In this document: positions 1 to 5,502 of the stretch, in pieces | How positions within the stretch are numbered: position 1 is the stretch's first letter | Layout of the letters: each line of letters starts with the position of its first letter | Assembly (NCBI GenBank): GCA_031290375.1 | Contig: JAITNR010000169.1 | Coordinates: 1-5,693 of the forward strand | Source of the DNA: Prevotellaceae bacterium | GTDB lineage: Bacteria > Bacteroidota > Bacteroidia > Bacteroidales > Paludibacteraceae | Direction of reading: 5' to 3' | Length of the DNA stretch: 5,693 nt | Made by a program: the position numbers and the translations under genes | Notes under the pieces: generated by a model | Seen by the model: only the letters and a program-made list of their open reading frames with translations | Databases searched by the model: none | What the model was told of the DNA's origin: nothing

Positions 1-180
1 ATTTTTTCGGCTAAAATTGGTCTTAAAAAATTGATTCAAATGGCAATGAGAAAAATAAAATGCTGATAAACAGCGAGTTAATGATTTTTATATAACAATA
101 ATATCAGGACACTACCAAATTTTTGCCTCCAATTAAAAAATCATGTAATGTTCGTCTTTTATTGAGTTGTTCTGTAAGTT

Positions 181-237
181 ACTGAAAACCAATATTTTAA
201 CAAAATCTAATATATATATATATATATGTTAATCAGT
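181..237. repeat. (AT)9 tract flanked by short inverted repeats
   Basis: A run of nine AT dinucleotides occupies 210-227. It is enclosed by TTAACA (197-202) and TGTTAA (227-232), and these by ACTGA (181-185) and TCAGT (233-237). The stretch lies just downstream of the glycosyltransferase stop codon. It has no G+C-rich stem followed by a T-run, so I do not call it a terminator, although it could form a weak hairpin or cruciform. The rest of 1-253 is very AT-rich and shows no gene I can support on either strand. Confidence 0.5.
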
Positions 238-253
238 GTTTTAAAATGTCATG

Positions 254-1336
254 TCAATAAAATACGGACAGCATCAGTTTTTCATACAACTCCATATATT
301 GTTCCAAATGTTTTCTGTAAGAAAATGACAGGGCGTATTTTTGGGCTTCTGCTATTCGTTCTGGCGATTGCAGGAAGAGTGGCAGATAATTGTCCATCAC
401 CTGTTTCATAGTTTGAGGATTGAAATCTTCCCAGAATGCAACATATTGTCCGCCGATTTCTTTCAGGCTGGTTTCTTTAGATGAAAACACAGGTTTGCCA
501 AATTGCAGAGCCTCAATCACAGGTAACCCAAACCCCTCGAACATAGAAGGAAACAGAAACGCCTCGCAGTTATGATAATACCAAATTCTTTCCTGTTGGG
601 AAATAATGCCTGACAAGGTTACATTGTTAATTTGTTCATCCTTAATTCTGTGCCGAATAAAAGCGGCATATTCTCTATCTGTGCCATCGTTGCCTGCTAT
701 GTATAGATGCCTGTCGGGTATCAGTTTCATCAAATCCAGCAAAACGTGAAAGTTCTTCTTTTCTCTGACCTCTCCGATGGTAAAGAAAAAAGGCGTCTGT
801 ATTTCGATACTTGGTTTTTCTGCCTCTGTTACAAACAATTTTTCAACTCCGTTTAATATCACTTTGCACGTTTTGCCCTTGAGGTCAAGATGTTTTTCTA
901 CTTCATTTTTGGTGAAGTTGGATATGCAAACCAGTTCGTCAGCACGATTGACCTTTCGTTGAAGTCTTCGCTTGCGAGTGTCTGAACTTTTGCCATGTTT
1001 TTCGTACAAAAAATTAAGGTCGTGTATGGTAAGAATATATTTTGTGCTTCTATCGGCAGGATAAAATCGACTCAACTGATGAGTTGCGTGCCAGACATCC
1101 ATTTTTGGAAACAGATACCGACAATGCTTGCGTAACCAATTGGTAGATGATAAATATTTGACCTCATTGCCGAATACTCCAAACATTTTTTTGGGAAGCA
1201 GCAAGTACATCTGGTATTCTTCGGCTGAAGAATAGTGCTTTTTGAAATATTTGCCATAATTCAATGCTATCTGTCCAAGTCCGCTATACTGTCGATTTAG
1301 ATTGGACAAGTCTATTAAAACTCTTTTTTTATACAT
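254..1336 (-). CDS. GT4-family glycosyltransferase (GT-B fold)
   Basis: This 360-aa protein is a retaining, nucleotide-sugar-dependent glycosyltransferase of the GT4 / 'glycosyl transferases group 1' type. It most likely adds a sugar to a growing surface or secreted polysaccharide on the cytoplasmic side of the inner membrane. The N-terminal half has an acceptor-side glycine loop (SGLGQIA, residues 18-24) and a IHDLN motif (104-108). The C-terminal half has the donor-site motifs GEVREKKN (188-195) and the E-x7-E signature FEGFGLPVIEAL, with glutamates at 267 and 275. Length is normal for the family and there are no signal peptide or membrane segments. The ATG at 1336 lies 17 nt after the stop of the Stealth gene, so the two genes are very probably co-transcribed. 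The sugar donor and acceptor cannot be read from the sequence. Confidence 0.92.
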   Translation of the reverse strand: MYKKRVLIDLSNLNRQYSGLGQIALNYGKYFKKHYSSAEEYQMYLLLPKKMFGVFGNEVKYLSSTNWLRKHCRYLFPKMDVWHATHQLSRFYPADRSTKYILTIHDLNFLYEKHGKSSDTRKRRLQRKVNRADELVCISNFTKNEVEKHLDLKGKTCKVILNGVEKLFVTEAEKPSIEIQTPFFFTIGEVREKKNFHVLLDLMKLIPDRHLYIAGNDGTDREYAAFIRHRIKDEQINNVTLSGIISQQERIWYYHNCEAFLFPSMFEGFGLPVIEALQFGKPVFSSKETSLKEIGGQYVAFWEDFNPQTMKQVMDNYLPLFLQSPERIAEAQKYALSFSYRKHLEQYMELYEKLMLSVFY

Positions 1337-1353
1337 AAAATTTAATAATGATG

Positions 1354-2286
1354 TTATTTTTCAAATGAAGATTTTTTTGAAAAGTATTTTCCCAAAAAAT
1401 CTTTGGCATTCTGTCGGTCTGTATCGGTAACGCATTCGCCATCGTTTATACAGAATAGCAAAGGGTTATATTTACGGAAATAGTGTTCAAAATTCCCTTT
1501 TTGTACGTCAAATACAGACGATTCCGAGTGTGTAACATATTTCAAATGTCCGCGTTTTATTGTCAGGGCATAATACAAAAAAGTTGCCCGTTGCACATCT
1601 TCCCTGTTTCGCAAATGGTGCGGAACAGATGCCATAACCTCGTCCGCAAAAACATTTTCCACTGCTGTCTGATAATCGCTTTTACGGTATGCATCCACGT
1701 TGTGATGAGGAATGCCGGAATAATATTCCCCAAACTTTTCTTCCGTTAATTGTGCCGCACGAACAATCGTTTGTCGATATGTCGAAAGTGATTTGCCCGT
1801 TAAATGTTTCCAGCGATACCGCCATTTCCCCAGAGGTTTTTTTTGCAGTCGCACTATTGGAAATCCATCTTTGGCAAAGAAAAAATCAGGCAACACATCG
1901 GAATTAAAGAACATATCATCATTTGAGTACAAAAAATACTCCGAAAGACCAGGCAAGCGGTAGAGAAAACATTCAATAACAACCGAATTGTAACAGGGTA
2001 AGGCTTCCTGTGGCAATATTTCCTCAATGTCGACAATCTGTATTTTTGGATGCGAAATATCCAACCAAGCCGGTGTTTGCCTGTCGGTTACGATAAATAT
2101 TTTTCGTATCCACGGAACATATTTTTCCACCGACCGTAAAGCATACTTCAGTTCGTCATTGCTTGTGAAACGTCCTTTACAGTTGGCATCATCGTTATCA
2201 GATTCAAGTCCCAGAAAGGCATTCTTTCTTGCCAACCATTGAGAGTCGTTGCTATCCACCCATAAATATACCAAATCAATACCCAT
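1354..2286 (-). CDS. Stealth-family sugar-phosphate transferase (capsular polysaccharide phosphotransferase type)
   Basis: Stealth proteins transfer a hexose-1-phosphate (for example GlcNAc-1-P) from a UDP-sugar to an acceptor, making phosphodiester-linked polysaccharides; relatives include Neisseria SacB/XcbA-type capsule enzymes and animal GNPTAB. All four conserved regions appear in the 310-aa product. CR1 is VYLWVDSNDSQW (6-17). CR2 runs from RFTSNDELKYALRS (about 39-52) to the acidic motif SNDDMFF (121-127, D123/D124). CR3 contains HHNVDAYRKS (194-203) and PHHLRNREDVQ (222-232). CR4 is around FCINDGE (278-284). I start at the ATG at 2286, which gives MGIDLVYLWV at the N-terminus. The frame stays open to a TTG at 2316, but that codon lies inside a TAnnTTTG promoter box. 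It is first gene of a pair with the GT4 gene downstream. Substrate is not predictable here. Confidence 0.92.
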   Translation of the reverse strand: MGIDLVYLWVDSNDSQWLARKNAFLGLESDNDDANCKGRFTSNDELKYALRSVEKYVPWIRKIFIVTDRQTPAWLDISHPKIQIVDIEEILPQEALPCYNSVVIECFLYRLPGLSEYFLYSNDDMFFNSDVLPDFFFAKDGFPIVRLQKKPLGKWRYRWKHLTGKSLSTYRQTIVRAAQLTEEKFGEYYSGIPHHNVDAYRKSDYQTAVENVFADEVMASVPHHLRNREDVQRATFLYYALTIKRGHLKYVTHSESSVFDVQKGNFEHYFRKYNPLLFCINDGECVTDTDRQNAKDFLGKYFSKKSSFEK

Positions 2287-2313
2287 AATATTTACCGATT
2301 TATTTGTTATTTG

Positions 2314-2321
2314 CAAAAGTA
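2314..2321 (-). promoter_or_regulatory. Bacteroidetes -7 box for the Stealth-GT4 operon
   Basis: Read on the minus strand, TACTTTTG matches the Bacteroidetes housekeeping -7 consensus TAnnTTTG. It ends 27 nt before the ATG at 2286, which predicts a 5' leader of roughly 20 nt. No TTG is found at the usual 19-21 nt upstream spacing, so the -33 element is missing or degenerate and the promoter may be weak. Confidence 0.5.
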
Positions 2322-2420
2322 ACGTTTTTTTAGTAATATTCCTATATTTTCAAATATAAATCGCTTGTATTGCGTTTAAATTATCTGGATGAAGCAATTC
2401 CCAATTAAAGAGGGTGCTGT

Positions 2421-2447
2421 GGATTGCTTCGCTCCGCTCGCAATGAC
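2421..2447. repeat. REP-like intergenic motif
   Basis: The stretch begins GGATTGCTTCGCTCCGCTCG and ends CAATGACA. ATTGC (2423-2427) and GCAAT (2440-2444) form a 5-bp inverted repeat around a G+C-rich core that is itself three near-identical pentamers (GCTTC, GCTCC, GCTCG at 2426-2440). It stands out from the AT-rich surroundings. From memory, near-identical motifs recur between genes in many bacterial genomes, including Bacteroidetes. Only one copy is present in this window. Confidence 0.6.
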
Positions 2448-2461
2448 AAAAAGGAATGTCT

Positions 2462-2503
2462 GAATAATGAACAATTAACAATGAATAACGAATAACGAAT
2501 AAT
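2462..2503. repeat. GAATAAC/T heptamer repeats
   Basis: Three tandem heptamers, GAATAAC, GAATAAC and GAATAAT, occupy 2483-2503, and a fourth isolated GAATAAT lies at 2462-2468. With the REP-like motif just upstream and AT-rich AATTATTATTCATTCCC sequence at 2582-2598, this makes the 2322-2588 gap a repeat-rich intergenic zone with no gene I can support. Confidence 0.6.
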
Positions 2504-2522
2504 TAATGCGAATTACGGGTTG

Positions 2523-2543
2523 AAAAATGCTGTCCTACGGACA
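2523..2543 (-). terminator. Possible weak intrinsic terminator after tcdA
   Basis: On the minus strand TGTCC-GTA-GGACA (2543-2531) forms a 5-bp stem with a 3-nt loop, followed by GCA and a run of five T (2527-2523). It lies about 45 nt beyond the tcdA stop codon. The stem is short and separated from the T-run by three bases, so this is tentative. Confidence 0.35.
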
Positions 2544-2588
2544 CAAATGCAACTATCACGCAAAGTCCACCTTATCAATTTTCAATTA

Positions 2589-3401
2589 TTATTCATTCCC
2601 TGTTATTTCACTCATATCATTAATCACCATACCTGCCATGGCGAAGCCGAAAATTGCTGTTGTGTGGGCAATAGTGCCGTTGATTTGTGCTTTTTGGCTG
2701 CACCATTCGTGGTTTGTAAGTTCATGGCTGCCAATGGACATTGTTGATTTTGGGCAGAGGCATTTTTCTGTTCCGCAAGATTGGCTTTTACCTTTATTTT
2801 CAAGTATTTCCGGGGAATAAAGGCATGTAAATTTTTTGGAGGGAAAAGTTTTGTTCCGCCTCATCCGCTTTCTGACAGCAGCGGCAAGTGCACAGCCGTT
2901 GATTTTCCAAAACTCTGACATCCTAATCTGCGTGAAGTCACACTTCAGTGCCGCTCCCATAGAAGAGAAAAACTTTGCATCGGTTTTTGTTGCCTCAAGA
3001 ATCAACAAAACCTTGTTTTCCAAACTGTCAATGCAGTCAAGGATATAGTCATAGTTGCCGATTTTGAAACTGTCAAAAGTAGTTTTGTTATAAATAGCCT
3101 GAATTGCAGTAATTTGAGCATTGGGATTGATTGACAAAAGCCGACTTTTCAGAGCCTCCACTTTGACTTGTCCGATGGTTTCGACTGTTGCCATAATCTG
3201 ACGGTTGATGTTTGTCATACAAATCCTGTCGGAATCCACTATCGTAAGCCGCCTGATGCCCGAACGGACAAGGCTTTCGGCACACCAACTTCCTACTCCG
3301 CCTGTTCCGAAGATTATTACGTTTTTAGACGAAATTTTGTTCATCAAATTTTCGCCCAACAGCAATTCTGTACGTTGAAAAAGTCCTTTTTCCAATCCCA
3401 T
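2589..3401 (-). CDS. tcdA: tRNA threonylcarbamoyladenosine dehydratase (ThiF/E1-like)
   Basis: TcdA (formerly CsdL/YgdL) uses ATP to cyclise N6-threonylcarbamoyladenosine at tRNA position 37 into ct6A, in the cytoplasm. The 270-aa length matches E. coli TcdA (about 268 aa). The start aligns with the family: a short helix with RTELLLG (10-16), then the Rossmann nucleotide-binding loop GTGGVGSW (32-39), acidic VDSD (55-58), the ATP-site motif TNINRQ (63-68) and LDCIDS (121-126). The C-terminal HTTAIFGFAMAGMVIND (246-262) is the usual membrane-proximal-looking hydrophobic helix of the family. Residues 193-234 are cysteine-rich (C193, C209, C214, C216, C234), including SCGTEKCLCPK, where E. coli TcdA lacks this cluster. 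It might bind metal, which is an inference. It lies about 145 nt after the PUR gene, beyond a terminator, so it is probably its own unit. No TAnnTTTG box is visible upstream. Confidence 0.88.
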   Translation of the reverse strand: MGLEKGLFQRTELLLGENLMNKISSKNVIIFGTGGVGSWCAESLVRSGIRRLTIVDSDRICMTNINRQIMATVETIGQVKVEALKSRLLSINPNAQITAIQAIYNKTTFDSFKIGNYDYILDCIDSLENKVLLILEATKTDAKFFSSMGAALKCDFTQIRMSEFWKINGCALAAAVRKRMRRNKTFPSKKFTCLYSPEILENKGKSQSCGTEKCLCPKSTMSIGSHELTNHEWCSQKAQINGTIAHTTAIFGFAMAGMVINDMSEITGNE

Positions 3402-3446
3402 TTTTTTATTGGTAATAAGTAGCTTTAGTTGGTAAAATTCCTGTAA

Positions 3447-3474
3447 CTGTCCGTTTTATTCCAACGGTGGACAG
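3447..3474 (-). other. Hairpin in the tcdA leader region
   Basis: CTGTCC (3447-3452) is complementary to GGACAG (3469-3474). As an alternative, CCGTT pairs with AACGG (3451-3455 with 3463-3467), extended by CTGT/ACAG across a bulge. No T-run follows in either direction, so it is not an obvious terminator. It sits 46-73 nt before the tcdA ATG and could be a leader structure or a chance inverted repeat. Confidence 0.35.
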
Positions 3475-3495
3475 GCAACAAGCAGGTTAGCGACT

Positions 3496-3520
3496 AAAAA
3501 AACGGCTTTTTATTGCCGTT
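3496..3520 (-). terminator. Intrinsic terminator of the rpmH-PUR operon
   Basis: On the minus strand AACGGC (3520-3515), an 8-nt A-rich loop, GCCGTT (3506-3501) and then a T-run (3500-3496, continuing the two T of the stem) form a classic rho-independent terminator. It lies about 26 nt beyond the stop codon of the PUR-family gene and separates it from tcdA. Confidence 0.8.
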
Positions 3521-3545
3521 CCATTTATAAATTATCATTAATTTT

Positions 3546-3944
3546 TTAAACATCAAAACTAATATCGTCAAAATCAATATTCTTACTTGAAATACAAGTT
3601 TCATTTTGCTTAATAGGTTCTGTTTCACGGCTGACAATCGTAAAATATTTTGTTTCTGACATTTTGGGTCGTTCGTATGTTGATGCCTGCCTCATAAAAT
3701 CGGCAACTTCGTTCAAGGCATCTACAAAATTGTCCAGATCCTCTCTGTAAACCAGCAATTTTTGCTTTACAAACGAAAATTGCGGATTGTTTTCGTCTCC
3801 CGATGCAATCTTTTTGCTTTCGGTCAACGAAAGATACAAACTGTCACTGTTCCTTGTGCGTTTTACATCGATGTAATATATTCTCTTACCTGCTTTTACA
3901 GCCTTTGAAAACACAAACTCCTTGTCATGCACAATGTTTTCCAT
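3546..3944 (-). CDS. PUR-family DNA/RNA-binding protein (DUF3276-type)
   Basis: This 132-aa protein matches the small Bacteroidetes/spirochaete PUR-alpha-like family (DUF3276). The best-known bacterial relative is Borrelia Bpur, a nucleic-acid-binding regulator. The characteristic core is present: FSKAVKAGKRIYYIDVKRT (12-30), then LYLSLTESKK (36-45), then an amphipathic helix YREDLDNFVDALNEVADFMR (66-85). Together these give the beta-beta-beta-beta-alpha PUR repeat. The tail after about residue 90 is lower in complexity and ends with an acidic patch (DFDD, 124-127). It follows rpmH by 20 nt and precedes a good terminator, so it is the second gene of that operon. Linkage to a ribosomal protein gene fits a role in RNA binding or translation control, but the target is unknown. 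There is no Shine-Dalgarno; the ATG at 3944 is the only Met before residue 84. Confidence 0.85.
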   Translation of the reverse strand: MENIVHDKEFVFSKAVKAGKRIYYIDVKRTRNSDSLYLSLTESKKIASGDENNPQFSFVKQKLLVYREDLDNFVDALNEVADFMRQASTYERPKMSETKYFTIVSRETEPIKQNETCISSKNIDFDDISFDV

Positions 3945-3949
3945 TCTTG

Positions 3950-3957
3950 CAAATTTA
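3950..3957 (-). promoter_or_regulatory. Possible internal -7 box, near-leaderless start of the PUR gene
   Basis: TAAATTTG on the minus strand fits TAnnTTTG exactly and ends 5 nt before the ATG at 3944. A transcript from it would begin almost at the start codon. No TTG occurs at the expected -33 spacing, and the gene can be read from the rpmH promoter, so this may be a chance match in AT-rich DNA. Confidence 0.3.
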
Positions 3958-3964
3958 TTCTAAA

Positions 3965-4123
3965 TCAAGCGGTTAGAATGTATTCGTCCGACACAGTCAA
4001 TTTTTTTCTGCATTTTGCTCTGCGTGCGGACAACACTCTTCTGCCGTTGGCAGAAGCCATTCTTTGTCTAAAACCGTGTTTGTTTTTGCGTTTTCTATTC
4101 GAAGGTTGAAATGTTCTTTTCAT
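3965..4123 (-). CDS. rpmH: 50S ribosomal protein L34
   Basis: A 52-aa, very basic protein that begins MKRTFQPSNRKRKNKHGFRQ, continues with RMASANGRRVLSARRAK, and ends CRKKLTVSDEYILTA. This is the near-invariant L34 sequence, with the Bacteroidetes-type KLTVSDE tail. L34 is a late-assembling structural protein of the large ribosomal subunit that binds 23S rRNA. The ATG at 4123 is fixed by the conserved MKRTFQPS start. Residue 38 is Cys where L34 normally has Gly (RAKG-RK). It is preceded by a strong promoter with a leader of about 45 nt, and followed after 20 nt by the PUR-family gene. The common neighbours rnpA and dnaA are not seen here. Confidence 0.96.
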   Translation of the reverse strand: MKRTFQPSNRKRKNKHGFRQRMASANGRRVLSARRAKCRKKLTVSDEYILTA

Positions 4124-4171
4124 TATGGTTCAACTATTTAACTGGTTTTTTTATAAAATTATAACAAAGTG

Positions 4172-4201
4172 CAAAGTTATATGTTTTTTTTTTATTTGCA
4201 A
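4172..4201 (-). promoter_or_regulatory. Bacteroidetes housekeeping promoter for rpmH
   Basis: On the minus strand the -33 TTG (4201-4199, within TTTTGC) is followed by a 19-nt A-rich spacer and a perfect -7 box TAACTTTG (4179-4172). This matches the TTG-N19/21-TAnnTTTG consensus. The predicted start of transcription is about 4166-4169, roughly 45 nt before the rpmH ATG. Confidence 0.85.
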
Positions 4202-4235
4202 AATATTTTTTGATGTGATATTTTGCCTTTAGTTC

Positions 4236-5420
4236 TTAAATCGTTATGAATCGTTTTACGTCTTTCGCAGTGATTTCTGCATCGCAAAGAATTATCAATC
4301 TTTCAACCACGTTTTTAAGTTCCCTGATGTTGCCACTCCAATGGTATTTTTTCAATTCATCCAGGGCATCCTTGGTAAAAACTTTGTCGTCCGTATGTTG
4401 TTCGTTTATAATCTCATTCCTAAAAGCCTCCACAAATAACGGAATGTCCTCTTTCCTTTCTCTGAGGCTCGGCATGTGAATGTTTATCACGTTGAGGCGG
4501 TGAAACAAATCCTCTCTGAAATTTCCCTTTTCAATCTCTTTTTTCAGGTCCTTGTTTGTTGCCGAAATCACTCTGACATTGACCTTTATCAACTTGTCGC
4601 TGCCAACGGGCGAAATAGTATTTTCCTGCAGGCACCTGAGCACTTTTGCCTGTGCCAACAAACTCATATCAGCCACTTCGTCAAGAAATATCGTACCGTT
4701 GTTTGCTTGCTCAAACTTGCCTGTATGAGTTTTTATTGCTGAGGTAAAAGAGCCTTTTTCGTGTCCAAAGAGTTCGCTTTCAATGAGTTCTGACGGTATT
4801 GCTGCACAATTCACCTCAATAAACGGTGCATTTGCCCTGTGGCTCATTCTGCATATATTACGTGCCACAATCTCCTTGCCTGTACCGTTTTCGCCTGTTA
4901 TCATCACCCTTGCGTCTGTAGTGGCAATTCTGTCTATCATGGCACGAATTTTGTGAACTGACTCTGCATCGCCAATTATTTGAGGGTAATTGCCAACATT
5001 TTTGCTATTCTGTTTTGATGTGTTTTTGGGTGTTGGTGCGGGCTTACTAACTTTCTCGTCCGTCATACTTAATATATTTTTGATAACTCCTATGAGGATG
5101 TTCAAATCAATCGGCTTTTCGATGTAATCGGTCGCGCCTTTTTTTATACACTCAACGGCGGTTTTGATGTTTCCGTGCCCCGAAATCATTACCACAGGCA
5201 GATTGGCGTTTTCTTCCAAAATCTTGGAAAGGCATTGTATGCCATCCATATCCTGCATTTTAATATCCAAAAACACTATGGAAAAATTATCATTTTTTAT
5301 TTTTTCCAGCCCTGACAAACCATTCTCGGCAACATCAACTTCGTGACTTTCGAACTGCAAAATATCACGCATCGTATTACGAATTGCCTTTTCATCGTCT
5401 ATGATTAAGATTTTGGACAT
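4236..5420 (-). CDS. Sigma-54-dependent response regulator (NtrC-like) lacking a DNA-binding domain
   Basis: This 394-aa two-component regulator would receive phosphate from a histidine kinase (none is in the window) and use ATP hydrolysis to open sigma-54 promoters. The receiver domain (2-118) has acidic pocket D8/D9, phospho-acceptor D52, S80 and K102. A Pro/Asn/Lys linker (120-145) leads to the AAA+ domain (148-390). That domain has Walker A GENGTGKE (176-183), a GAFTGA-equivalent loop reading GSFTSA (223-228), Walker B IFLDE (D247, E248), sensor-1 N289, arginine fingers R302/R308, and sensor-2 WSGNIREL (361-368). The protein ends at 394, where a Fis-type HTH normally begins. The AT-rich DNA beyond the stop encodes no HTH, so this is not an obvious frameshift. 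The ATG at 5420 is chosen because the upstream ATG at 5501 lies ahead of the promoter and inside the transposon end. REC-AAA+ proteins without HTH include Helicobacter FlgR and chlamydial CtcC. Confidence 0.93.
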   Translation of the reverse strand: MSKILIIDDEKAIRNTMRDILQFESHEVDVAENGLSGLEKIKNDNFSIVFLDIKMQDMDGIQCLSKILEENANLPVVMISGHGNIKTAVECIKKGATDYIEKPIDLNILIGVIKNILSMTDEKVSKPAPTPKNTSKQNSKNVGNYPQIIGDAESVHKIRAMIDRIATTDARVMITGENGTGKEIVARNICRMSHRANAPFIEVNCAAIPSELIESELFGHEKGSFTSAIKTHTGKFEQANNGTIFLDEVADMSLLAQAKVLRCLQENTISPVGSDKLIKVNVRVISATNKDLKKEIEKGNFREDLFHRLNVINIHMPSLRERKEDIPLFVEAFRNEIINEQHTDDKVFTKDALDELKKYHWSGNIRELKNVVERLIILCDAEITAKDVKRFITI

Positions 5421-5445
5421 ATTTTTCTTCGGTAAAAATTTTACG

Positions 5446-5476
5446 CAAAGGTACAAAATATTTGCTGAATTGTCAA
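5446..5476 (-). promoter_or_regulatory. Bacteroidetes housekeeping promoter for the response regulator
   Basis: On the minus strand -33 TTG (5476-5474, in TTTTTTGACA) is followed by a 20-nt spacer and a perfect -7 box TACCTTTG (5453-5446). Transcription should start near 5440-5443, about 20 nt before the ATG at 5420. This decides the start codon: the longer open frame from 5501 would begin upstream of its own promoter. Confidence 0.87.
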
Positions 5477-5487
5477 AAAACAAAATG

Positions 5488-5502
5488 CAGGGCAAACGCA
5501 TC
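5488..5502. repeat. Probable terminal end of the ISAs1-type element
   Basis: CAGGGCAAACGCATC starts 15 bp beyond the transposase stop codon. A CAGGG-type terminus close after the transposase stop is what I recall for ISAs1-family elements. The opposite end is outside the window, so the inverted-repeat partner and target duplication cannot be checked. Confidence 0.45.

Noticed and set aside
1..66. Open plus-strand frame reaching the left edge, ending at a TGA at 64-66 (basic, ending LIQMAMRKIKC)
   Set aside because: Only 21 codons, no recognisable family, and an open run of this length is common by chance. It could be the end of a gene to the left, but the window cannot show it.
103..130. CAGGACACTACCAAATTTTTG as a possible transposon end
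   Set aside because: It looks a little like an insertion-sequence terminus, but there is no partner repeat, target duplication or transposase next to it in the window.
226..411. Plus-strand 61-codon frame at the end of the GT4 gene
   Set aside because: Most of it is antisense to the conserved glycosyltransferase gene, it has no recognisable motif, and its upstream region is only the AT repeat.
1404..1420. Possible sigma-54 (-24/-12) promoter based on a TTTGGCA-like sequence
   Set aside because: No TTGC follows at the needed spacing and the site lies inside the Stealth coding sequence; I found no convincing sigma-54 promoter in the window.
2527..2820. Plus-strand 97-codon frame with hydrophobic stretches
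   Set aside because: It lies antisense to the conserved C-terminal half of tcdA and has no recognisable domain.
3927..4109. Plus-strand 60-codon frame
   Set aside because: It is the antisense shadow of rpmH and the start of the PUR gene; the minus-strand reading is unmistakable L34.
4124..4235. Search for a missing HTH domain or frameshifted tail of the response regulator
   Set aside because: The minus-strand DNA after the stop is AT-rich, carries the rpmH promoter and encodes no helix-turn-helix in any frame I read.
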